Assembly (NCBI GenBank): GCA_013695395.1
Contig: JACDAP010000359.1
Coordinates: 1 to 6,155 of the forward strand
DNA: 6,155 bases
Direction of reading: 5' to 3'
Origin: Solirubrobacterales bacterium
GTDB taxonomy: Bacteria > Actinomycetota > Thermoleophilia > Solirubrobacterales > Solirubrobacteraceae
Position numbers and translations under genes: made by a program. How positions within the stretch are numbered: the first letter of the stretch is position 1; every line of letters begins with the position of its first letter. The notes below the pieces were generated by a model that saw only the letters and a program-made list of their open reading frames with translations, had not been told where the DNA came from and did no database searches. This document shows positions 1 to 4,760 of the stretch, in pieces.

Positions 1-341
1 GCGAGCGCGAGCAGCGCCGCGCAGAGCACCTCGACCCCGCGGGCCCCGCCGAGCGCGTATGCGGGTGCGCTCAGCAGCGCGAAGCCGAGGCCCTGGGGTT
101 CGACCAGGCGACCCTCCCGGCGCGGAACGGTGGGGACAAGCGGTCGGTCCGAGAAGTCGGCCCAGTCGCGCGCGGCGTACTCGTCGCTGAGCTCGAGGCT
201 GCGGTCCTCTGCCAGTGACTTCGCGGTGAGCAGCCGGTGCGTCTCGGCGACCGTGTAACGGTCCGCGGGGCTCGCCCGGACGCCGAGCGTCGAGGAGTAG
301 GCGGCCAGCAGCACGAACCAGATCACGAAGCCGCGCCGCAT
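1..341 (-). CDS. Putative membrane glycosyltransferase-like protein, N-terminal part (cut by window edge)
   Basis: An open frame of 113 codons reads leftward from an ATG at 341-339 and leaves the window without a stop. The protein begins MRRGFVIWFVLLAAYSST, a short basic start followed by a hydrophobic segment (about residues 4-19), as in a first membrane helix or signal anchor. Then come a polar extracytoplasmic-type stretch containing LLTAKSLAEDRSLELSDEYA, a segment ending in EPQGLGFALLSAPAYALGG, and the start of a second hydrophobic segment (VLCAALLALA). The order 'helix, (DE)..Y.lltA.SLa.d.dl.l.deYa, ..G.plL.aPaYalgG, helix' resembles polyprenyl-phosphate-dependent GT39/ArnT-like glycosyltransferases, which transfer sugars from lipid carriers outside the membrane. 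The acidic pair usual in the first loop of that family is not clear here (AET), so activity is uncertain. A GAGG lies 7 nt before the ATG. It lies 54 nt downstream of the aminopeptidase on the same strand and may be co-transcribed. The coding call is firm; the family is inferred from a short fragment. Confidence 0.62.
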   Translation of the reverse strand, partial: MRRGFVIWFVLLAAYSSTLGVRASPADRYTVAETHRLLTAKSLAEDRSLELSDEYAARDWADFSDRPLVPTVPRREGRLVEPQGLGFALLSAPAYALGGARGVEVLCAALLAL

Positions 342-395
342 CAGTGGACCTCGTGTGATTCTGGATGACGAATAACGGACCCGCCCGGGAGTCGC

Positions 396-1961
396 TCAGG
401 CCGAGCCGTGCGCAGCGGCGAGCGCGACCAGCAGCCGCACGCCCCAGCCTGCGCCGCCGTCCTTCGCGTAGGCCTTGCCGAGGTTGGCCGAAGCGGTCAG
501 GTCGACGTGTGCCCACGGTGTCTCGCCGGCGAAGCGGTGGAGGAACTCGGCGGCCAGCACCGGCTGCGCCTGCCCGCCGCCCGGCGAGTTGTCGAGGTCG
601 GCGTACGTGCCCTTCACCTGGGATGCGTAGTCGGGATGCAGCGGCATCCGCCAGAGGAGCTCGCCACTGGCGGCCGAGGCCGCGGCGAGCGCCGCGGCCC
701 ACGGCTCGTCGTTGCTGAAGAGCGCGCAGTGGACGGTGCCGAGGGCGGTGATCGCCCCGCCGGTGAGCGTCGCGAGGTCGACGAGCCGTTCGGCGCCCTG
801 CTCGCGCGCGTGGAGCAGGCAGTCGGCGAGCACCAGGCGTCCCTCCGCGTCGGGGTTGTTGACCTCGATGCTGAGCCCGTTCGCGGCGTGCACCACGTCC
901 CCCGGGTGGACCGCGTAGGCGTCGATCGAGTTGTCGGTGGCGCCGATCACGGCGATCAGCTCGACGGGCAGCCGGAGCTCCGCAACCGCGGCGACCGCCT
1001 CCAGGACCGCGGCCGCTCCGGACATGTCGAACTTCATCCCGGCGATCGAGGCCTTGGTCTTGAGCGCGTAGCCGCCGGTGTCGTGGGTGACGCCCTTGCC
1101 CACGAAGCCGAGGACGGGGCCGGTCGCGTCGGGTCCGCGCCAGCGCAGCGTGATGAGGGCCGGCTCCTCGGCGGAGCCCTGGAAGACCGCGCCGAAGGCA
1201 CCCATGCGCCGGGCGAGGATCTTCGCGCGCCCCTCGACCTCCACCTCGACGCCGAGCGCGGTGAGCTCCCGGGCACGCTCGGCCAGCGCGGTGGGCGTGA
1301 GGTCGTTCGGTGCCCGGTCCTGCAGGTCCCGCGCCCGGTTCTGCGCGGCGGCGACGAGGGCGGCGCGGGCGACGGCGGCGCTCCGGTCGGCGTGGTCGGA
1401 GACGATCAGCGCCTCGACCTCCCGGAGCTCGGCGGCCTCCTCCCCCGTGGCCGTCCCGGTCTCGCCCTCCGTCCCGGTCTCGCCCTCCGTCCCGGTCTCG
1501 CCCTCCGTCCCGGCTGAGCGCGGATGAGCGCCCGAAGGGTGGGCGCTCATCCGCTCTCGGCCATCCGAGCGGTCCCGGTAGCGGTCGAAGCGCCGCGCGG
1601 CCAGCAGCGTGCCCTCGACGAACGCGGCGACCTCGACGTCCTCGAGCCGGTGGGGGAGCTCCCAGCAGAGCGTCGTCGTCGCGAGCTCCCTCGCGCGCTC
1701 GTGGGCGCGAGCTGCGGCGATGCGGGCCCGCTCGGGCGTGAAGTCGTCCCGGGCGCCGAGCCCGACGAGGATCCAGCGCTTGCCCTCGGCGTGCGTGTGG
1801 GCGAGGTGCTCGAAGCGCGTGCGCGCCTCGCCCGCGTCGAGCAGCGCCTGCAGCGGCGCGCCGTCAAGGTCGTGCGGGATCCGCTTGCCCTCGAAGACCC
1901 CGAGGGCCACCGTGTCCGCTGCGGTCTCTAAGGGAGCAGCTGTCGTGGCGGTGACGTCCAT
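396..1961 (-). CDS. Leucyl aminopeptidase, peptidase family M17 (PepA/PepB-like)
   Basis: This is a cytosolic two-metal aminopeptidase that removes N-terminal residues from peptides. The 521-residue protein has an N-terminal domain (about 1-135), a low-complexity linker (about 135-175) and a C-terminal catalytic domain. All M17 residues are present with the E. coli PepA spacing: metal ligands K289, D294, D312, D371 and E373, catalytic K301, and R375 in NPDAEGRL. GGYALKT after the first ligands and HCALFSND further on recall PepB more than PepA; H293 stands where Phe is usual (VTHDTGG). The ATG at 1961 is preferred because it sits 7 nt after a TAGGTT box, as in a leaderless transcript. A TTG at 1970, three codons earlier and 5 nt from a GGAGG, is the alternative start. 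The linker insertion is reported as separate features. The gene is divergent from the thiolase. The exact substrate cannot be told from sequence. Confidence 0.95.
   Translation of the reverse strand: MDVTATTAAPLETAADTVALGVFEGKRIPHDLDGAPLQALLDAGEARTRFEHLAHTHAEGKRWILVGLGARDDFTPERARIAAARAHERARELATTTLCWELPHRLEDVEVAAFVEGTLLAARRFDRYRDRSDGRERMSAHPSGAHPRSAGTEGETGTEGETGTEGETGTATGEEAAELREVEALIVSDHADRSAAVARAALVAAAQNRARDLQDRAPNDLTPTALAERARELTALGVEVEVEGRAKILARRMGAFGAVFQGSAEEPALITLRWRGPDATGPVLGFVGKGVTHDTGGYALKTKASIAGMKFDMSGAAAVLEAVAAVAELRLPVELIAVIGATDNSIDAYAVHPGDVVHAANGLSIEVNNPDAEGRLVLADCLLHAREQGAERLVDLATLTGGAITALGTVHCALFSNDEPWAAALAAASAASGELLWRMPLHPDYASQVKGTYADLDNSPGGGQAQPVLAAEFLHRFAGETPWAHVDLTASANLGKAYAKDGGAGWGVRLLVALAAAHGSA
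1453..1513 (-). repeat. 18-nt coding tandem repeat (3.4 copies) in the aminopeptidase linker
   Basis: Three identical copies of gtcccggtctcgccctcc (plus-strand reading) lie at 1453-1470, 1471-1488 and 1489-1506, followed by a 7-nt partial copy to 1513. The unit is six codons long, so copy-number change keeps the frame. In the aminopeptidase it encodes repeats of the acidic hexapeptide TEGETG, at about residues 150-170, between the N-terminal and catalytic domains. The copies are identical at every base, synonymous positions included, which points to recent expansion by slippage rather than protein-level selection. Confidence 0.93.
1516..1558. repeat. Near-perfect palindrome (18-bp arms, 7-nt loop) inside a coding region
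   Basis: The left arm, 1516-1533 (gagcgcggatgagcgccc), and the right arm, 1541-1558 (gggcgctcatccgctctc), are complementary at 17 of 18 positions around a 7-nt loop (gaagggt). The structure lies within the aminopeptidase gene, encoding about residues 135-149 (around RERMSAHPSGAHPRSA), next to the tandem repeat. Typical M17 proteins have only a short linker here, so both appear to be an insertion. Its form is like REP-type or Rickettsia palindromic elements that insert in frame into surface-exposed protein regions. That mobile origin is inference; the palindrome itself is directly visible. Confidence 0.85.
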
Positions 1962-1968
1962 GCGTCTC

Positions 1969-1974
1969 AACCTA
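1969..1974 (-). promoter_or_regulatory. Probable -10 box of a leaderless promoter for the aminopeptidase
   Basis: On the minus strand TAGGTT is followed by 7 nt and the ATG at 1961. The TANNNT-N7-ATG arrangement is the usual one for leaderless actinobacterial mRNAs. No convincing -35 element was seen. A GGAGG at 1980-1976 is 14 nt from this ATG, too far for normal ribosome binding, but 5 nt from the TTG at 1970. A leadered transcript starting at TTG is therefore the competing reading. Confidence 0.5.
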
Positions 1975-1983
1975 ACCTCCGAC

Positions 1984-1989
1984 TACGCT
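1984..1989 (+). promoter_or_regulatory. Probable -10 box of a leaderless promoter for the thiolase
   Basis: TACGCT lies 6 nt before the thiolase ATG at 1996, matching TANNNT-N6/7-ATG. The only purine-rich sequence, GAGG, directly abuts the ATG and cannot serve as a ribosome binding site, which favours leaderless initiation. The box lies only 9 bp from the divergent box serving the aminopeptidase. No clear -35 was found. Confidence 0.5.
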
Positions 1990-1995
1990 CCGAGG

Positions 1996-3177
1996 ATGCC
2001 CAAGACCGTCATCCTCGGCACCGCCCGCACGCCCATCGGCAAGCTCGGCGGCGGCCTCTCCACCCTGAAGGCCACCGAGCTCGGCGGCATCGCCATCGCC
2101 GCAGCCCTCGAGCGCGCGGACGTCGCCCCCGAGCAGGTCGACCACGTCGTCATGGGCCAGGTCCTGCAGGCCGGCCAGGGCCAGATCCCCTCGCGGCAGG
2201 CCCAGCTGAACGCGGGCATCCCCAAGGAGGTCACCTCGGAGACGATCAACAAGGTCTGCGCCTCCGGCCTGCGCGCCGTCGTGATCCTCGACCAGGCGAT
2301 CCGCGGCGGGGACGTCGAGGTCGGCGTCGGCGGCGGCATGGAGTCGATGTCGGGCGCGCCCTACCTGCTCCCGAGCGCCCGCTTCGGCTACCGGATGGGC
2401 GACGCGAAGACGCTCGACGCGATGGTCCACGACGGCCTGACGAACGCGTTCACCGGCAAGCAGATGTTCGCCGAGGCGACCGAGTGGACCGAATCCGCGG
2501 AGATGACCCGCGCGGACCTCGACAAGTGGGCGCTGCGCTCCCACGAGCGGGCGCTCGCCGCGATCGACGACGGCACGATGAGCGACGAGATCGCGCCGGT
2601 GACCGTCAAGGGCCGCAAGGGCGACACCGTCGTCGAGGTCGACGAGGGCCCACGTCGCGGCTCATCCCTCGAGGCGCTCGCGAAGCTCCCGGGCCTGACC
2701 GGCAAGGAGGGCTCTCACACGGCCGGCAACTCCCCAGGCGTCAACGACGGCGGCGGCGCGCTCGTGCTCGCCTCCGACGAGTGGGCGCAGGCGAACGGGA
2801 AGACCGTGCTCGCCGAGATCGTCGCCCACGCCCAGACCGCCGGCGACGTCGCGATTCTCCAGACCACCCCGGCGCTCTCCGCGATGAAGGCGCTCGAGAA
2901 GGCGGGCCTGCAGCCCTCGGACATCGACCTCTGGGAGATCAACGAGGCGTTCGCCTCGGTCACCCTCCAGTCGCTGCGGATGCTCGGCATCGACGAGGAC
3001 CGCGTGAACGTCAACGGCGGCGCGGTCGCCCTCGGCCACCCGATCGGCGCCTCCGGCGCCCGCATCCTCGGCGCGCTCGTACAGCAGCTCAAGCGCCGCG
3101 GGGGCGGCTACGGCTGCGCCGCGATCTGCTCCGGCGGCGGTCAGGGCGACGCGGTGATCCTGAAGGTCCACGGCTGA
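1996..3177 (+). CDS. Acetyl-CoA C-acetyltransferase (thiolase II)
   Basis: It catalyses reversible Claisen condensation of acetyl-CoA to acetoacetyl-CoA, or the thiolytic reverse, in the cytosol; such enzymes feed fatty-acid breakdown or polyhydroxybutyrate/isoprenoid precursors. The 393-residue protein has the family's usual length. Catalytic residues sit where expected: nucleophile C88 in NKVCASGLRA, H348 in NGGAVALGHPIGASGAR, C378 in AICSGGGQGDA, and N316 in the INEAF motif. Residues 1-30 (MPKTVILGTARTPIGK) match the standard thiolase start. The frame stays open far upstream of 1996, but that stretch is the shadow of the opposite-strand aminopeptidase and has no thiolase character. The ATG at 1996 also sits 6 nt after a TANNNT box. 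Sequence alone does not decide between a biosynthetic (PhaA/AtoB-like) and degradative role, though the length and single-domain form fit short-chain thiolases. The stop is 36 nt before the antitoxin start, which has its own promoter. Confidence 0.96.
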   Translation: MPKTVILGTARTPIGKLGGGLSTLKATELGGIAIAAALERADVAPEQVDHVVMGQVLQAGQGQIPSRQAQLNAGIPKEVTSETINKVCASGLRAVVILDQAIRGGDVEVGVGGGMESMSGAPYLLPSARFGYRMGDAKTLDAMVHDGLTNAFTGKQMFAEATEWTESAEMTRADLDKWALRSHERALAAIDDGTMSDEIAPVTVKGRKGDTVVEVDEGPRRGSSLEALAKLPGLTGKEGSHTAGNSPGVNDGGGALVLASDEWAQANGKTVLAEIVAHAQTAGDVAILQTTPALSAMKALEKAGLQPSDIDLWEINEAFASVTLQSLRMLGIDEDRVNVNGGAVALGHPIGASGARILGALVQQLKRRGGGYGCAAICSGGGQGDAVILKVHG

Positions 3178-3185
3178 GCCGGACA

Positions 3186-3219
3186 CGCCATGTGTTGCGC
3201 TACCGTGCAACACATGGCG
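3186..3219. promoter_or_regulatory. Operator: perfect 13-bp inverted repeat over the antitoxin promoter and start codon
   Basis: Left arm cgccatgtgttgc (3186-3198) and right arm gcaacacatggcg (3207-3219) are exact reverse complements around an 8-bp spacer (gctaccgt). The spacer holds TACCGT (3201-3206), a -10-like box 7 nt before the antitoxin ATG at 3214, and the right arm contains that ATG. A protein bound here would block RNA polymerase. Ribbon-helix-helix antitoxins, with their bound toxin, are known to repress their own operons through such palindromes, so this is very likely the VapB/VapBC binding site. The repeat is seen directly; its role is inferred. Confidence 0.82.
3201..3206 (+). 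promoter_or_regulatory. Probable -10 box of a leaderless promoter for the vapBC-phosphatase operon
   Basis: TACCGT lies exactly in the spacer of the operator palindrome and 7 nt before the ATG at 3214. No ribosome binding site precedes that ATG, which fits a leaderless mRNA beginning at or near the start codon. No good -35 was identified. Confidence 0.55.
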
Positions 3220-3465
3220 ACCATCGCGCGGAACTTCCCGATCGAGCGCAGCCAGGCCGAATGGCTGCGGGAGCAGGCGCTCCGCACGAAGCGCTCCCAG
3301 GCCGAGATGGTGCGCGAGGCGCTGTCGGACTACCAGGCGAAGGTCGACGGGGAGGACAAAGCGGCCATTCATCGCGCACTGACCGAGCAGTTCACCCACG
3401 GGATCGGGATTGACCTCGAGCTCCTGCGCAACCACGAGTCCGTGATGTACGACCGCGAGCCGTGA
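3214..3465 (+). CDS. VapB-like antitoxin, ribbon-helix-helix (CopG/Arc type)
   Basis: The 83-residue protein begins with a short strand-like segment, ATIARNFPI (residues 2-10), followed by two helices, about 12-27 (SQAEWLREQALRTKR) and 28-40 (SQAEMVREALSDYQA). This is the strand-helix-helix order of ribbon-helix-helix DNA-binding dimers. The C-terminal half (about 45-83, ending ESVMYDREP) is polar and acidic and would wrap and neutralise the toxin. An earlier in-frame ATG at 3190 exists, but it lies in the left operator arm and would add eight residues before the DNA-contacting strand. The ATG at 3214 is 7 nt after TACCGT and gives the normal start. The last codons overlap the toxin GTG by 4 nt (GTGA), so the pair is translationally coupled. 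It probably represses its own promoter through the palindrome at 3186-3219. Confidence 0.9.
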   Translation: MATIARNFPIERSQAEWLREQALRTKRSQAEMVREALSDYQAKVDGEDKAAIHRALTEQFTHGIGIDLELLRNHESVMYDREP

Positions 3466-3890
3466 ACTGGGGAGAGGCAGGGGCCCTGCTGGTCGATACC
3501 TCGGCCTGGATGCGGGTTGGCTCGTTTCTCGAGGCCTGGACGGGAGCGCTGGACGCGGACCGTGTGGTGATCTGCGCCCCCGTGCAGCTCGAGCTGCTCT
3601 ACAGCGCGCGAACGCGGTCGGAGGTCTCCCGACTCGACGAGCGGCTCTCCGTCTTTCGTGAGCTCCCGATCACTCGCGGCACGTTCAGCGCCGCGCGCCA
3701 CGCAATGCTCGAGCTCGCCGCGACCGGCTCGGACGGGCACCACCGCGTGCCGCTCCAGGACATCCTCATTGCCGCCTGCGCCGCCGAGCAGGGCTGCGCG
3801 GTCCTCCACTACGACGCCCACTTCGACCGGCTCGCAAGAGTCATGTCCTTCACCTCGATCTGGGCCGCACCGGCCGGGTCCCTCTCATGA
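3462..3890 (+). CDS. VapC-like toxin, PIN-domain ribonuclease
   Basis: The 142-residue protein is a single PIN domain; such toxins are Mg2+-dependent RNases that cut tRNA or rRNA when freed from their antitoxin. The acidic metal-binding residues are in place: D12 in LLVDTSAW, E44 in QLELLYSAR, D100 in PLQDILIAACAAEQG and D118 in HYDAHFDRLA. With none lost, the toxin is probably active. Translation starts at a GTG overlapping the antitoxin stop (GTGA) with no strong ribosome binding site, implying coupling to the antitoxin. The start gives eight residues (MNWGEAGA) before the usual LLVDTS strand. A GGGGAGAGG at 3469-3477 lies before CTG codons at 3486/3489, so a slightly later non-ATG start cannot be excluded. 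Its stop overlaps the next gene's ATG (ATGA). Its target RNA cannot be read from the sequence. Confidence 0.92.
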   Translation: MNWGEAGALLVDTSAWMRVGSFLEAWTGALDADRVVICAPVQLELLYSARTRSEVSRLDERLSVFRELPITRGTFSAARHAMLELAATGSDGHHRVPLQDILIAACAAEQGCAVLHYDAHFDRLARVMSFTSIWAAPAGSLS

Positions 3891-4648
3891 CAGAACTCCG
3901 CGCCGCCGCCTTCTTCGACCTGGACAAGACCCTGATGGCGGGGTCCTCCGGGTTGCACTGGGCGCGGGCGGCGCGGAGTGCCGGGCTGCTGACCCGGCGC
4001 CAGATGGCCCGCTACGGCTGGCAGAACGTGAAGTTCCGCCTGCAGGGCTCGACCGACGCCGCCACCGACCAGGTGAAGGCCGAGGTCGCGGAGATGCTCC
4101 GCGGCCGTCGCGTGAAGGACTTCGAGCGCATGTACCCGCGCGTGCTGGCCGGCGTGCTCCCGCAGGTCTACGAGCAGATGCTCGAGACCGCCTACGCCCA
4201 CCAGGACGCCGGTCGCCCGGTCTACATCGTCACCGCGGCCTCCCACGAGATGGCCGCGATGATGGCCCACGTCCTCGGCTTCGACGGCGCGATCGGGGCC
4301 CGCTCGGAGATCGTCGACGGCGTCTACACCGGCCGCCCGGGCGGGGTCTTCACCTACCGCGAGGGCAAGGCGACGGAGATCCGGCGCCTGGCCGCGGAGG
4401 AGGGCTTCGACCTCACCACCTCCTACGCCTACTCGGACTCCGAGTCCGACCTCCCGATGCTCCGCGCGGTCGGCAACCCGGTCGCCGTGAACCCGGACGC
4501 GGCGCTCTTGAAGGTCGCCAAGGAGGAGGGCTGGAGCATCATGCGGTTCGATCGCCTGGCCCGGAAGCTGAAGGGCGCCGCGGCCCTGGTCACCGCCGCG
4601 CTCGTCGGCACCGCGGGCCGCGTGGTCGCGGTCCGGCGCATCCGCTGA
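3887..4648 (+). CDS. HAD-superfamily subfamily IB phosphatase (SerB/CicA-like)
   Basis: This is a Mg2+-dependent phosphohydrolase working through a phospho-aspartate. The 253-residue protein shows all HAD motifs: motif I FFDLDKT with nucleophile D11 and acid/base D13; motif II IVTAAS (T116/S119); motif III K161 in EGKATEI; motif IV YSDSESDLPML with D184 and D188. A helical cap lies between motifs I and II (about residues 20-105), as in the IB group that includes phosphoserine phosphatase. The substrate is unknown: relatives act on phosphoserine or lipid-related phosphates. The C-terminus (about 230-247, GAAALVTAALVGTAGRVV) is hydrophobic or amphipathic and flanked by Lys/Arg, so a membrane-associating helix is possible. 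The ATG overlaps the toxin stop by 4 nt and has no clear ribosome binding site or TANNNT box, so expression probably depends on vapBC transcription and coupling. Substrate assignment is uncertain; family is firm. Confidence 0.92.
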   Translation: MTELRAAAFFDLDKTLMAGSSGLHWARAARSAGLLTRRQMARYGWQNVKFRLQGSTDAATDQVKAEVAEMLRGRRVKDFERMYPRVLAGVLPQVYEQMLETAYAHQDAGRPVYIVTAASHEMAAMMAHVLGFDGAIGARSEIVDGVYTGRPGGVFTYREGKATEIRRLAAEEGFDLTTSYAYSDSESDLPMLRAVGNPVAVNPDAALLKVAKEEGWSIMRFDRLARKLKGAAALVTAALVGTAGRVVAVRRIR

Positions 4649-4668
4649 CACCGCGTCGGGGGTCAGCG
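4643..4668 (+). terminator. Stem-loop at the phosphatase stop codon, weak terminator candidate
   Basis: CGCTGAC (4643-4649) and GTCAGCG (4662-4668) are exact complements with a 12-nt loop that can itself pair CCG with CGG. The stem includes the TGA stop. No run of T follows (cagaagtggggg), so it is not a classical intrinsic terminator; it could act as an mRNA 3' end structure. Confidence 0.3.
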
Positions 4669-4760
4669 CAGAAGTGGGGGTGGGACTCCTCCAACATCCG
4701 TCTAGCAGATTGGCTATACCCACCATAGGGGAGACCTTTACCCCCTGAGAGTGTCGCGGC
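4669..4760 (+). promoter_or_regulatory. Promoter-containing spacer before the fused ABC gene
   Basis: The stretch 4691-4740 is 50% G+C by direct count, well below its surroundings, as expected for a promoter region. It contains TATACC (4715-4720), a -10-like hexamer, and a small inverted repeat AGGGG (4727-4731) / CCCCT (4742-4746) that could be a regulator site or leader hairpin. No convincing -35 partner or TANNNT at 6-7 nt from the ATG was found, so this gene probably has a leader, with weak GAGAG (4747-4751) 9 nt before the ATG. Confidence 0.4.

Noticed and set aside
1453..1513. CRISPR-like array
   Set aside because: Units are directly contiguous with no spacers and lie in frame in a coding gene; it is a tandem repeat.
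408..1517. Long plus-strand open frame opposite the aminopeptidase (369 codons)
   Set aside because: Rich in Arg/Gly/Ala/Val with no recognisable domain; the opposite strand encodes an M17 enzyme with all catalytic residues. Long antisense frames are expected at this GC content.
1609..1995. Upstream extension of the thiolase frame
   Set aside because: The added 129 residues are low-complexity, lie antisense to the aminopeptidase, and precede a normal thiolase N-terminus with its own promoter box.
3171..3181. Small palindrome cggctgagccg at the thiolase stop codon as a terminator
   Set aside because: 5-bp arms with a 1-nt centre and no following T run cannot form a useful terminator hairpin.
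3190..3213. Earlier in-frame ATG for the antitoxin
   Set aside because: It falls in the operator's left arm, upstream of the -10 box in the spacer, and adds residues not seen before the ribbon-helix-helix strand.
3658..4728. Plus-strand alternative frame (356 codons) over vapC and the phosphatase
   Set aside because: Extremely Arg/Pro/Gly-rich composition typical of out-of-frame reading of GC-rich genes; PIN and HAD motifs are in the other frames.
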